The position numbers and the translations under genes were made by a program. The notes beneath the pieces were generated by a model. That model did not search any database, was not told the DNA's origin, and saw only the letters and a program-made list of their open reading frames with translations. A stretch of DNA of 64,000 bases from contig CAWDOP010000016.1 of the NCBI GenBank assembly GCA_963804005.1, positions 123,744 to 187,743 on the forward strand, read 5' to 3'. Origin of the DNA: JAGXRK01 sp963804005. GTDB lineage: Bacteria > Bacteroidota > Ignavibacteria > Ignavibacteriales > Ignavibacteriaceae. Below are positions 38,982 to 47,722 of this stretch, piece by piece (position 1 is the stretch's first letter; each line of letters starts with the position of its first letter).

Positions 38982-39857
38982 CTATTCAATATTTTGTATC
39001 TGTTCACGCATTCTTTCAATTTCTTCTTTAATAAGAACAGAATTATGCGTGATGGAAGTTGACAATGTTTTAGAGGAAATTGTATTTGTTTCCCTGTTCA
39101 TCTCTTGGCAAATAAAATTTAATTTTCGCCCGGGATCATCTTCTTTATTTAGACTATCCAAAAACATTTTAATGTGACTTCTTAATCTTACACATTCTTC
39201 AGTAATATCAGATCGCTCTGCTAATATTGCAAGCTCAAGTTCAAGCCGCTCATTAAAATTTGACGTATCTTTAATCAGCGTTTTTACTTTTTCTTTATAC
39301 TTTTCAAAATTTTCATTAACGCTTGATATGGTTTCCTTTTCAATCAAATCAAGTTTCTTTTCGATATTTTTTAAACGCTTCTTAAAATCTTTTGCTAATT
39401 CAGTTCCTTCTTTACTTTTCATTTCGAGTAAATTATCTAATGCCTGTGCTATAGTCTTTTTCACAAATTCGAATTCTTTATCACTAAGTTCAACAGCACC
39501 GGAAAGAAAAAGATCTTTACTCATTAATAAATGATCAAGTTTAAGTTTATCAGGAAGTTTTGCTGATTTTTTAACCTGTTTAATAAGAGTAAGATAATTT
39601 TTCAATTTAACTTCATCAAAAAGAACAGCGTCATCATTAATTCCGTTTCTTTTCATCTGTATATTAACACTTAGCTTGCCGCGCTTAATTTTGTTTTTTA
39701 TCAGATCGCGTAATTCATATTCCTTGCTGAGTAAAGATGAAGGAAGTTTAAAATAAATTTCAAGATAACGGCTATTAACCGATTTAACATCTGCGTCAAT
39801 AAACCAGTTCCCTTTATCGGAACTGCCTTTGCCGTAACCTGTCATACTAAAAATCAT
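38982..39857 (-). CDS. yicC: YicC family endoribonuclease
   Basis: 291 residues from the ATG at 39857 (AGGA eight bases upstream); a TTG nine codons earlier is open but gives a non-family start. The N-terminus MIFSMTGYGKG is the family signature. KSVNSRYLEIYFKLP, a long helical middle, and the C-terminal ECVRLRSHIKMFLDSL and GRKLNFICQEMNRETNTISSK match the YicC and DUF1732 regions. YicC proteins are ring-forming endoribonucleases that affect small-RNA stability. The order yicC-gmk-rpoZ is widely conserved and suggests one operon. Confidence 0.94.
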   Translation of the reverse strand: MIFSMTGYGKGSSDKGNWFIDADVKSVNSRYLEIYFKLPSSLLSKEYELRDLIKNKIKRGKLSVNIQMKRNGINDDAVLFDEVKLKNYLTLIKQVKKSAKLPDKLKLDHLLMSKDLFLSGAVELSDKEFEFVKKTIAQALDNLLEMKSKEGTELAKDFKKRLKNIEKKLDLIEKETISSVNENFEKYKEKVKTLIKDTSNFNERLELELAILAERSDITEECVRLRSHIKMFLDSLNKEDDPGRKLNFICQEMNRETNTISSKTLSTSITHNSVLIKEEIERMREQIQNIE

Positions 39858-39924
39858 TTGATATCCTGATAAAAAGAGGCACAAAAATAGCTAATTATAC
39901 TTTTGGAACAAAGAATTGAAGAGA

Positions 39925-42021
39925 TTAGAAAGCTTCACCAATTCCAAAGTGAATTTCAATATTGCTAAAGAATTTTTTACTGAAAATCATTTTTTGATCT
40001 TTAGGATCGTAGAATTTCACACCAAAATCCAACCTGAACGGAGCTATCGGAGTATATAATCGCAGTCCTAACCCGGTTGAAACGGCAAATTCCCGTAAAA
40101 TTATATTCTTATAGCTATTCCAGGTATTACCATAATCAGCGAATAGTGCAAAACCGAAACTTTCACCAAGTTTTTGCCTTAATTCTAATGAGCCTTCCAA
40201 GAGGAAAGTACCTCCGCGAGGTTGACTTTCAGAAGTAAATCCAAAATAACTAATACTTTCTTCAGGTACTAATTCTCTTGCACGCCAACCTCTAACTGAG
40301 TTACTTCCACCAGCAAAAAAAGTTTTATTTGGTGGAATCAAATCGTATCTCCCTGAAATGGTTTGTATATAACCGGTTTTAAATTTAAATGCCAGTACAG
40401 AAAATTTATCTCTAGATAAGCCTAAATAATTAGCAATTGAAGCTTGTATACGATAAAAATACGCGGTTTCCGTTTGGTCAATTTCACTCAATCCGGATAA
40501 ATCCTGTATTGAAGTACCTTTTAAAGTTATATTTGTTCTGGATTGAGCAAATTCCGGATTCAACCAAAGACTGTAACCTTCTGTTGGAAAGAAGACATCA
40601 TCGGTTTTAGTAGAACCTAATTCAAGACCTAAACTTGGTGTTGTGCTTTTTATATTAACAGACAATTCAGTAGAATTTTTATCAAATGTATAATTAATAA
40701 AATCAAGATTTACTGATGGACGCATAAAAGTAATAAAAGTATATGGCGGCATTTCGAAATCAAATTTTTGACTTGCTCCAAATTCAACACCCGATTGATT
40801 CAAAATAGTCAGCCCTCTGTAGTAACCTTCCGAAGTTGTTAATATTGGTCTTCCAAAAAGAAACGGCTGTTCAAGTTTGACTGATAACTCAATATCGCCC
40901 TGATAACTTTCATCTCTTTCTTCTTCGGACTTGAAAATGTTACTGAAATTAAAATTTGGAAGATCAATTATTCTTGTGGAAAGAGAAACTGTTAGTCTTC
41001 TTGCGTCACCTAAGAAATTCTTCCTTATGAAATCAATTCCAAGACCGGTATTAAATGAATTATTCTGATTATCGGCTTTTATTTCGGGAGATATTTCATT
41101 CATTGTACCGACTTTAGCATTTATTAAAATCGGTACTTTATACTTTGCCGCTTCAGAAATTATCGGATCAATTTCCAAAGATGTGAAAAGTCCGGTTCTA
41201 AATAATCTAAACTGACTTCTATCAATTTGTTGCTGACTGTAAATCTGATTGATTTTTAAGCTGGAAATTTCTTTAATCATATCATAAGAAACATCATCTG
41301 CTCCAACTCCAGATTTATTAATTCGGATATCATCAACTGAATACCGGTCATTCAAAGTAAAGTATGCGAAAATGTTAGTTCTGCTGACTAAGGTGTCCAT
41401 CATGATAATAGTGCTATCATAGTCGCCAAACAAATAGCCGTTGTCTGCAAGATATTTAATAATCCCGTCAATATTTGATTGAACTTCATCTTGGGAATAT
41501 TGCTTGCTGGAATCAATTGTAATGATCTTGGATTTCATATCAAAGAACAAAAAACGCGGCATTTCATCAAAGCCAATAAGGTCAAACTTGCCGTATTTAG
41601 CAACTTTGTCTTCATCTATAAAATAAGTTAAACTTATTGTACTCGAGGAAGAATCTATCTCTATTTGATGAGTTACTTCAGTAAGAAAAAATCCATTTGC
41701 GTTATAAAATGATTGAATAGCAAGTTTATCAATTCTTACATTAGACGAATCATAAAACTCAGGCTCTTTGCCGAAGCTGGTAAAGGAATCAAGAAATTTC
41801 CAGAACCACCAGGGTGTTTCTTTGCTTGCCAGAATGAATTTGAGGTCGCCTTCAGAGAAAGATTGGTTTCCCTCAAATTGTATCTTTTTTAATTCAAAAT
41901 CACGATAAGACTGTGCAAATCCTGAATCAGAAAAAATTATTAATAGAAGAATCACGAGAATGAATTTTCTAGTTAATAAGTTTATTAAGGATTTATGTTT
42001 TTTCTGTACAAAAATTTTCAC
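39925..42021 (-). CDS. BamA/TamA family outer-membrane protein assembly factor
   Basis: 698 residues, GTG start. The signal peptide is at about 15-36 (ends SGFAQ). At least three POTRA-like modules cover about 40-330 (KIQFEGNQSFSEGDLKFIL; GKFDLIGFDEMPRFLF; VDDIRINKSGVGADDV). A 16-stranded barrel of the Omp85 type follows, with the loop-6 motif FFAGGSNSVRGWRARE and a C-terminal Phe after FSNIEIHFGIG. It inserts or transports proteins at the outer membrane. TamA-like rather than BamA is favoured by the three POTRA-like modules, the absence of skp/lpxD neighbours and the location next to yicC. A TamB gene is not in the window. Confidence 0.9.
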   Translation of the reverse strand: MKIFVQKKHKSLINLLTRKFILVILLLIIFSDSGFAQSYRDFELKKIQFEGNQSFSEGDLKFILASKETPWWFWKFLDSFTSFGKEPEFYDSSNVRIDKLAIQSFYNANGFFLTEVTHQIEIDSSSSTISLTYFIDEDKVAKYGKFDLIGFDEMPRFLFFDMKSKIITIDSSKQYSQDEVQSNIDGIIKYLADNGYLFGDYDSTIIMMDTLVSRTNIFAYFTLNDRYSVDDIRINKSGVGADDVSYDMIKEISSLKINQIYSQQQIDRSQFRLFRTGLFTSLEIDPIISEAAKYKVPILINAKVGTMNEISPEIKADNQNNSFNTGLGIDFIRKNFLGDARRLTVSLSTRIIDLPNFNFSNIFKSEEERDESYQGDIELSVKLEQPFLFGRPILTTSEGYYRGLTILNQSGVEFGASQKFDFEMPPYTFITFMRPSVNLDFINYTFDKNSTELSVNIKSTTPSLGLELGSTKTDDVFFPTEGYSLWLNPEFAQSRTNITLKGTSIQDLSGLSEIDQTETAYFYRIQASIANYLGLSRDKFSVLAFKFKTGYIQTISGRYDLIPPNKTFFAGGSNSVRGWRARELVPEESISYFGFTSESQPRGGTFLLEGSLELRQKLGESFGFALFADYGNTWNSYKNIILREFAVSTGLGLRLYTPIAPFRLDFGVKFYDPKDQKMIFSKKFFSNIEIHFGIGEAF

Positions 42022-42069
42022 AGTACTGTTATCACTTCGAATTAGTGTTTAAGCGTATAACTGAAAAGT

Positions 42070-42687
42070 TTACTCAAGCGTTATATCCTGATCAATTATT
42101 TTAAGCGAGGGATAATCTTTCTTAAAAATTAAGGTAAAAAAGTTTTTTATTTCCTTATTATCAACATTCTTTGAGATAAATAATGAAGGTGCTCTTCTTG
42201 GTTCAGCAATAAGATGCGAATAGTAAACTTCTTTTTTTTCAAAGTCGATTATATATGAAAAACTTTCTCCACCGCCTGTTCCCATAAAATAGTTTTGTGA
42301 ATTATAATAAAGCAATTCATAATCAAACGATGGAAATTTTATTTTGTCAAGAAAACTTTCTTTGTGTGAACCGGCTAAGATTCTGGATTCATATTTTTTT
42401 TCAAGCTCGCCTTCTACTTCCTCAAGCAAAACAAATTTTATTCCCCAGTCCACATGTTCATCAGTTTCCACAATCACTGCAATTTTTTTTCTAGTTGATT
42501 CATCAAAGAAACCGCCAAATGCAGAAACAACTTCATTACCTAAAACTTTTTTACTTAGTTCAATAAGTTGAATTTTATTTTCAAAATCTATTTTAGGTAA
42601 TGCATCTTCGTCCTTGTCACCGCAGCTAATAACAAATAAAGAAAGACTAATCACGAAAAATATTTTCAGTGTTTTATTTGATAACAA
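42070..42687 (-). CDS. predicted lipoprotein of unknown function
   Basis: 205 residues, TTG start overlapping the upstream L,D-transpeptidase-like gene by 14 bases. A lipobox VISC places the lipidated Cys at residue 22, followed by GDKDED. The remainder has strand-rich segments (GIKFVLLEEVEGELEKKYE, FSYIIDFEKKEVYYSHLI) and no motif that I recognise. The overlap and shared strand suggest that it works with the transpeptidase-like protein in the envelope. Confidence 0.7.
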   Translation of the reverse strand: MLSNKTLKIFFVISLSLFVISCGDKDEDALPKIDFENKIQLIELSKKVLGNEVVSAFGGFFDESTRKKIAVIVETDEHVDWGIKFVLLEEVEGELEKKYESRILAGSHKESFLDKIKFPSFDYELLYYNSQNYFMGTGGGESFSYIIDFEKKEVYYSHLIAEPRRAPSLFISKNVDNKEIKNFFTLIFKKDYPSLKIIDQDITLE

Positions 42688-43357
42688 CCTGAGTTCCCTT
42701 CCCAGCTATGGTTAATAGCTCATCTATGTTTTCGTTACTAATGGCAATTGATCCGTCTGTCCAATTATAAACGAATGGAAGATTTTTAAAAATATAATTC
42801 AATCTTCCTATTCCATGAATTCCAACATTATTTCCCAGTGCAGTTTCAGTTTGAATACAATCATTATAGTAGAAATCAAATTTGATATCATTGTATTCTC
42901 GTTGGGTAATACTTCCTCTTCTCAGAGCATCAATGCCATCTTCAAGATTTGGATAATTCAGTCTTAAAAATTTATAGTGATCATTCGAAGTGTCTATGCT
43001 GCAAATCTTGTAAGTTCCAACCGGAGTAGCTCCGTCATTAGCAAGTTTCTTTTTATCTCTGAGGTTTCTTCCAAAGCTTGCCCTATAAGATTTAATCAAA
43101 ACAGTATCTTCATATACACTAAGAGTATAACTCTTTCTGTCAACAACAATATTTACATCTTCAAGTCTTGTAAAACCTTTTTTAAGTATCGCTTCGGAAA
43201 GAGGAACTTCCCTTAAATTCAGTATAATACCATAAATAACAGTACCTGCAAGAAATAATAAAATACCGCTAATGGAAAAAATCACGTTCCTTGCTACTGA
43301 TTTGTTTAAATAAGCGGCAGCTATTTTTTTTATTTTCTCTTTTTGCTCGGAATTCAT
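42674..43357 (-). CDS. L,D-transpeptidase (YkuD)-like protein with Ser in place of the catalytic Cys
   Basis: 227 residues. An N-terminal membrane helix at about 21-45 anchors it facing the periplasm. The YkuD domain starts at NIVVDRKSYTLSVYEDTVLI, with ATPVGTYKICSIDT and the histidine motif GIHGIG (His181). The final motif, normally S/T-x-G-C-I-x-x-x-N-x-x-I, reads WTDGSIAISNENIDEL, so the nucleophile position 203 is Ser. The codon is TCA, which needs two changes to become Cys; a simple base-call error is unlikely. Active family members crosslink peptidoglycan or attach proteins to it. This one may be inactive, may use Ser, or may be a binding protein. Confidence 0.85.
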   Translation of the reverse strand: MNSEQKEKIKKIAAAYLNKSVARNVIFSISGILLFLAGTVIYGIILNLREVPLSEAILKKGFTRLEDVNIVVDRKSYTLSVYEDTVLIKSYRASFGRNLRDKKKLANDGATPVGTYKICSIDTSNDHYKFLRLNYPNLEDGIDALRRGSITQREYNDIKFDFYYNDCIQTETALGNNVGIHGIGRLNYIFKNLPFVYNWTDGSIAISNENIDELLTIAGKGTQVVIK

Positions 43358-43432
43358 CAGGGCTATTTTTTTATACTTATAAAATTACGTAAAAAAGAAA
43401 TCAATTTTTGTGCTTAAATCTGTTTATGGATA

Positions 43433-43484
43433 TAAAAATGGGCTGACGTAAAAGTAAAATAAACTGTGACTTTTAAATCAGCCC
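43433..43484 (-). terminator. terminator of frr
   Basis: On the minus strand GGGCTGA (43484..43478) pairs with TCAGCCC (43446..43440), with an inner AAAAGT/ACTTTT stem, and ATTTTTAT follows. It lies 22 bases past the frr stop. Confidence 0.75.
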
Positions 43485-43506
43485 GTTATAAAAAAGTTCG
43501 AAACTA

Positions 43507-44061
43507 TTAAACTTCCATTATTTCTATTTCTTTATGTTTTAATATCTCATCAATAATTTTGATATGTTCGTCTGTTAATTTTTGAACTTCGTTTTCTAAA
43601 TTTTTGAGTTCATCTTCAGATATGTTTTTGTCTTTTTCTTCTTTCTTCAAGTGATCCTTGGCATCACGACGAACATTCCGAATTGCTATCTTTGTTTCCT
43701 CACCAAATTTCTTTATCAACTTAACAAAATCTTTTCTTCTTTCTTCAGTTAATGGTGGAACAGGTATCTTTAAATTTGTTCCGTCACTTACCGGATTAAA
43801 ACCTATGTTTGCTTCCAAAATTGCTTTTTCAATTATTGGCACCATTGATTTATCCCAGGGAGTAATTGAAAGCGTATGAGCATCAAGAACAGATAGATTA
43901 CCAACCTGACTGATCGGAGTAGCTGTTCCATAATAATCTACTCTTATTCCATCCAATAATTGTGTGGTAGCTTTACCGGTTCTTACTTTTGCTAACTCAC
44001 TTCTGAGAGCTTCGAGAGATTTATCCATTCTATGTTTTGCATCTTTAATTATGGGGTTCAT
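43507..44061 (-). CDS. frr: ribosome recycling factor
   Basis: 184 residues, standard length. It splits post-termination ribosomes together with EF-G. MDKSLEALRSELAKVRTGKA, the LLDGIRVDYYGTATPISQVG hinge region and PPLTEERRKDFVKLIKKFGE are all family signatures. The start is supported by GAGGGAA. It follows pyrH by 35 bases, the common pyrH-frr pair. Confidence 0.97.
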   Translation of the reverse strand: MNPIIKDAKHRMDKSLEALRSELAKVRTGKATTQLLDGIRVDYYGTATPISQVGNLSVLDAHTLSITPWDKSMVPIIEKAILEANIGFNPVSDGTNLKIPVPPLTEERRKDFVKLIKKFGEETKIAIRNVRRDAKDHLKKEEKDKNISEDELKNLENEVQKLTDEHIKIIDEILKHKEIEIMEV

Positions 44062-44096
44062 ATTTCCCTCTTTAATTATTAGAATTAAAAATCATA

Positions 44097-44810
44097 CTAA
44101 GAAATAAAGGTTCCTATTTGTTCGCCTTTAACTAATTTCAATAAATTACCGGGGACATCCATATTGAAGACCATCATAGGCAGCTTGTTTTCCTGACAAA
44201 GACTTACAGCCGTTAAATCCATTATGCGCAAGTTCTTTTTAAGAATATCTATATATGAAATTGATTCAAATTTCAGAGCATCAGGATTTTTTTCAGGATC
44301 AGAATCATAAACTCCATCAACTCTTGTTCCTTTAACGATAACATCGGCGCCAATTTCAACTGCTCTTAATGAAGCCGCAGTATCAGTACTGAAATATGGA
44401 TGACCTGTCCCTCCTCCAAAAATAACAACTCTGCCTTTTTCAAGATGACGGATTGCCCTTCTTCTGATGTAAGGTTCTGCTATTGCTTCCATCTCTATTG
44501 CACTCATCAGTCTGGTAATAATTCCTTTTTTCTCAATTGCATTCTGTAATGCAAGTGAGTTGATCACAGTTGCTAGCATTCCCATTTGATCACCAGTAGC
44601 ACGATGTATTCCTTGTGAGGATGCGCTAAGCCCGCGATAAATGTTTCCACCACCAATAACAATTCCAAGTTGAACCCCAACATCATGAACTTTTTTAACT
44701 TCATCGGAAAAGAAATCAAGCACTTCGGCAGAAATTCCAAATCCCTGTTTACCCATCAGTGATTCGCCGCTAAGTTTCAGTAAAACTCTTTTATATTTTA
44801 GTTCATTCAT
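44097..44810 (-). CDS. pyrH: uridylate kinase
   Basis: 237 residues. Bacterial UMP kinase of the amino-acid-kinase fold. VLLKLSGESLMGKQGFGI, IVIGGGNIYRGL, DQMGMLATVINSLALQ and VIFGGGTGHPYFSTDTAASL are diagnostic. The C-terminal MDLTAVSLCQENKLPMMVFN is also typical. It makes UDP for all pyrimidine nucleotides. It lies between the tsf terminator and frr; a promoter for pyrH-frr is expected in the 65 bases upstream, but I cannot identify it. Confidence 0.97.
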   Translation of the reverse strand: MNELKYKRVLLKLSGESLMGKQGFGISAEVLDFFSDEVKKVHDVGVQLGIVIGGGNIYRGLSASSQGIHRATGDQMGMLATVINSLALQNAIEKKGIITRLMSAIEMEAIAEPYIRRRAIRHLEKGRVVIFGGGTGHPYFSTDTAASLRAVEIGADVIVKGTRVDGVYDSDPEKNPDALKFESISYIDILKKNLRIMDLTAVSLCQENKLPMMVFNMDVPGNLLKLVKGEQIGTFIS

Positions 44811-44870
44811 CAGGTTTACATTATTATTATAAAATTAACGGAATTATTTTTCGTTTCAGGTTTAAATATA

Positions 44871-44900
44871 AAAAAAAGGTCTTAATTTACTTAAGACCTT
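44871..44900 (-). terminator. terminator after tsf
   Basis: A perfect 10-base stem AAGGTCTTAA/TTAAGACCTT (44876..44885 and 44891..44900), loop of five, followed on the minus strand by seven or more T residues. It separates the ribosomal operon from pyrH-frr. Confidence 0.88.
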
Positions 44901-44918
44901 TTAAAAATTAGATTTTAT

Positions 44919-45776
44919 TTATTTCTTTTCGTCACCTAAATGAAACCGTTTAAACAGGGTAATCTTTGTTTGTGTTTGGTTCTTTTTATTAAACTCATCA
45001 ATCAGATTACTAACTGTTTTTGTGTTATCTTTTATAAATGCCTGCTCAATTAAACAATTTTCCTGATAGAATTTATTTAACCTTCCGGTTGCAATTTTCT
45101 CAAGAATTTGCTCCGGTTTACCTTCCTTGCGTGCAAGCTCTTTATAGATTTCCATTTCTTTTTCAATAATATCTGCAGAAACTTCTTCTCTGTAAACACA
45201 CAACGGTCTCATTGCCGCAACCTGCATTGCAATATCTTTACCTATTTTTAATAGTTCTTCAGATCCGGAAGTCACATTATCAAACTTTACCAGAACTGCC
45301 AGCTTTGAACCCATATGAACATAATCAACAAGCAAACCATTATCAGCAGATTCAGTAGTTACTCTTGATATCTCAACTTTTTCTCCTACTTTACCCATAA
45401 CTTCAATGAGCTTGGATTTCACTTCAGAACTTGAGTTTAACAGATCATCTACATTTGAAATTTTATTACTGAATACAGTTTGTAGAACCGCGTTAGTAAG
45501 TCCAACAAAATCCGTACTTTTTGCAACAAAATCTGTTTCACAATTTACTTCAACTATTGCAGCAAATTTACCGTCATCAGAAACCTTTGTTTCCACCATA
45601 CCTTCGTTAGCAGATTTTTCAGCTCTTTTAGCAGCAACGGAAGCCCCTTTTTTTCTGAGAATATCAATAGCTTTTTCAAAATCGCCATTAGCTTCTGTAA
45701 GCGCTTTTTTACAGTCCATCATTCCTGCACCGGTCTTTTGTCTTAGCTCATTTACTTGAGCGGCTGTAATAGACAT
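44919..45776 (-). CDS. tsf: elongation factor Ts
   Basis: 285 residues. The nucleotide exchange factor for EF-Tu. The N-terminal UBA-like module (ITAAQVNELRQKTGAGMMDC, KKALTEANGDFEKAI) is followed by AIVEVNCETDFVAKSTDF and DIAMQVAAMRPLCVYREEV. The C-terminal VSNLIDEFNKKNQTQTKITL replaces the longer E. coli end. It is 21 bases after rpsB, as in nearly all bacteria. Confidence 0.96.
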   Translation of the reverse strand: MSITAAQVNELRQKTGAGMMDCKKALTEANGDFEKAIDILRKKGASVAAKRAEKSANEGMVETKVSDDGKFAAIVEVNCETDFVAKSTDFVGLTNAVLQTVFSNKISNVDDLLNSSSEVKSKLIEVMGKVGEKVEISRVTTESADNGLLVDYVHMGSKLAVLVKFDNVTSGSEELLKIGKDIAMQVAAMRPLCVYREEVSADIIEKEMEIYKELARKEGKPEQILEKIATGRLNKFYQENCLIEQAFIKDNTKTVSNLIDEFNKKNQTQTKITLFKRFHLGDEKK

Positions 45777-45797
45777 AATTTAGATCCCTTTCAAAAA

Positions 45798-46724
45798 TTA
45801 ATTTTCAGAAGATTTCTCTTCGTTTTCATTTTTTGGTTTATCAGCTGAATCTTTCTTTTCATCTTTCATCTCCGCTGATTTCTTTTCTTTTGCAGCTTCG
45901 GCTTTTCTTTTTTCTTCAGCTTTCTTTTCAGCAATTTCTTTTCTTTGTTTTTCTTTAGCTGCAGCTTCTTCTGCTTTTTCTGCTTCGCGTTCTTTTTTTA
46001 ATCTTTCTTTCTCTGCTGCTTCTTCAGCTTTAACTTCTTTTAACTTTGCTTCACCTTCAAGAATAGCATCTGCCATAAATTTGGTAATAACCTCAACAGT
46101 TTTTACAGCATCATCGTTTGCAGGAATTATATATTCGGCTACATCGGGATCACAATTCGTATCAACAATTGCAAACACAGGTATTTTTAATCTGTGAGCT
46201 TCTTTAACAGCTATATCTTCTTTCTTAATATCTACAATAAAAACTGCTCCCGGTATTTTATTCATTGTCTCAACACCTTCAAGAACCTTTTTTAGTTTAT
46301 CCCTTTCCCGTGTGAGGAATAATCTTTCCTTCTTTGTTATTTTATCAAAAGTTCCGTCTGTTTCCTGCTTTTCTATATTAGTTAATCTCTTAATACTTTT
46401 ACGAATGGTAGCAAAGTTAGTTAGCATTCCACCGAGCCATCTTTCACTTACCCAATTCATACTGCATCTTCTAGCTTCAGTTTCAATTATATTTTTTGCT
46501 TGTTTTTTTGTGCCGACAAAAAGAACTTTTTTCCCGTCAGCAACGAGTTTAGAAAGCTCTTCGGCTGCTTCGGTTAGAAGTACCTGAGTTTTTTTAAGAT
46601 CAATGATGTGAATACCGTTCTTTTCCATAAAAATGTATGGTTTCATTTTAGGATTCCAACGGCGGGTAAGGTGACCAAAATGTGCACCAGCTTCAATGAG
46701 CGCAGTAATGTCTACTTTTTCCAT
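45798..46724 (-). CDS. rpsB: 30S ribosomal protein S2 with a long charged C-terminal extension
   Basis: 308 residues against about 240-260 for most S2 proteins. The S2 core ends near residue 230 (KTVEVITKFMADAILEGEAK); it contains AGAHFGHLTRRWNPKM, VLFVGTKKQAKNII, NWVSERWLGGMLTNFATI and PVFAIVDTNCDPD. The final 75 or so residues are almost only Lys, Glu, Ala, Asp and Ser (EAEKAEEAAAKEKQRKEIAE and on). This should form a long charged helix or disordered tail. Start supported by CAGGAGATAAT. The gene leads into tsf and is preceded by a leader containing an inverted repeat and a palindromic repeat element. Confidence 0.96.
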   Translation of the reverse strand: MEKVDITALIEAGAHFGHLTRRWNPKMKPYIFMEKNGIHIIDLKKTQVLLTEAAEELSKLVADGKKVLFVGTKKQAKNIIETEARRCSMNWVSERWLGGMLTNFATIRKSIKRLTNIEKQETDGTFDKITKKERLFLTRERDKLKKVLEGVETMNKIPGAVFIVDIKKEDIAVKEAHRLKIPVFAIVDTNCDPDVAEYIIPANDDAVKTVEVITKFMADAILEGEAKLKEVKAEEAAEKERLKKEREAEKAEEAAAKEKQRKEIAEKKAEEKRKAEAAKEKKSAEMKDEKKDSADKPKNENEEKSSEN

Positions 46725-46768
46725 ATTATCTCCTGTTTAGCTTCTACTTCCATCATCTTTACCTTCCA

Positions 46769-46784
46769 CCCCGATACATCGGGG
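46769..46784. repeat. palindromic element in the rpsI-rpsB spacer
   Basis: CCCCGAT-AC-ATCGGGG, a perfect seven-base stem with a two-base loop. It belongs to the CCCCGA-N-TCGGGG family also seen at 35489 and 37012. It would lie in the rpsB leader. Confidence 0.8.
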
Positions 46785-46838
46785 CACAGGTGGTAAATCA
46801 GAAAGTATGAATGATTGTTAAATGTTTATCTTCAAGTA

Positions 46839-46867
46839 CAAGTTCAAGAAATTCAATCTTGAACTTG
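46839..46867 (-). promoter_or_regulatory. inverted repeat in the rpsB leader
   Basis: CAAGTTCAAG (46839..46848) and CTTGAACTTG (46858..46867), perfect ten-base arms with a nine-base loop, 16 bases past the rpsI stop. No T-run follows, so it looks more like a leader structure or attenuator than a terminator. Confidence 0.45.
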
Positions 46868-46882
46868 AATCTGAACTTTAGA

Positions 46883-47269
46883 TTATCTCTTAGAAAACTG
46901 AAATCTTTTTCTTGCTTTTGGCTGACCGTATTTCTTTCGTTCAACCATTCTGGGATCTCTTGTAAGTAATCCCTGAGCTTTAAGCGCCGGTCTGAAATCG
47001 GGATTAAGATCAATGAGTGCTCTTGCAATACCTAATCTTACTGCCTGAGCCTGACCGGTTGTTCCACCACCTTTAACATTAACTTTTACATCATACTTGC
47101 CTTCGGTTTCAGTTACCTTAAAAGGCAATAAAATATCTTCACGACTTAATAACTGTGGGAAAAACTTTTCAAATTCCTGATTATTTGCAGTTATAACACC
47201 GGAACCGTTTCTTAAAATAACTCTTGCAACGGAAGTTTTTCTTCTTCCAACATAAATTTTATCAACCAT
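46883..47269 (-). CDS. rpsI: 30S ribosomal protein S9
   Basis: 128 residues. GRRKTSVARVILRNGSG, VKGGGTTGQAQAVRLGIARA and the C-terminal RDPRMVERKKYGQPKARKRF with FSKR are S9 hallmarks; the basic tail reaches the P-site tRNA. It follows rplM with a 3-base gap. Confidence 0.98.
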   Translation of the reverse strand: MVDKIYVGRRKTSVARVILRNGSGVITANNQEFEKFFPQLLSREDILLPFKVTETEGKYDVKVNVKGGGTTGQAQAVRLGIARALIDLNPDFRPALKAQGLLTRDPRMVERKKYGQPKARKRFQFSKR

Positions 47270-47272
47270 TAA

Positions 47273-47722
47273 TTACTTCTCCATTAAACTAATTGGTTCG
47301 GGTTTCTGTGCAGAGTGAGGATGATTTTCACCTGCATAAACTTTTAATTTCTTAATTAATTTTTTTCCCAATCTATTTTTGGGCAGCATTCCTTTAACAG
47401 CATTCTCAATAATAAACTCAGGTTTTTTAACAAACATATCCTGAATTGATGTTATCTTCTGACCACCCGGATAACCGGAATGTCTGATATATTGTTTAAG
47501 TGTTTCTCTTTTGCCAGTTACTTTTACCTTATCAGCATTTACTATAACAACAAAATCGCCGGTATCCATGTTAGGCGTAAATATAGGTTTATTTTTGCCT
47601 CTTATAATTCTAGCAACCTTAGAAGCCAATCGACCCAATACCTGATCCTTAGCGTCAACGAGATACCACTTTCTATCTGCGTCTTCAGTGCGTATGAATT
47701 TAGTTAATTTTTCTTGTTTCAC
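47273..47722 (-). CDS. rplM: 50S ribosomal protein L13
   Basis: 149 residues from a GTG start with a strong CGGAGGA ribosome binding site eight bases upstream. RKWYLVDAKDQVLGRLASKV, FTPNMDTGDFVVIVNADKV, YIRHSGYPGGQK and AVKGMLPKNRLGKKL are family signatures. First gene of rplM-rpsI-rpsB-tsf; a TTG-N20-TATCTTTC promoter lies 44-75 bases upstream. Confidence 0.98.
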   Translation of the reverse strand: MKQEKLTKFIRTEDADRKWYLVDAKDQVLGRLASKVARIIRGKNKPIFTPNMDTGDFVVIVNADKVKVTGKRETLKQYIRHSGYPGGQKITSIQDMFVKKPEFIIENAVKGMLPKNRLGKKLIKKLKVYAGENHPHSAQKPEPISLMEK

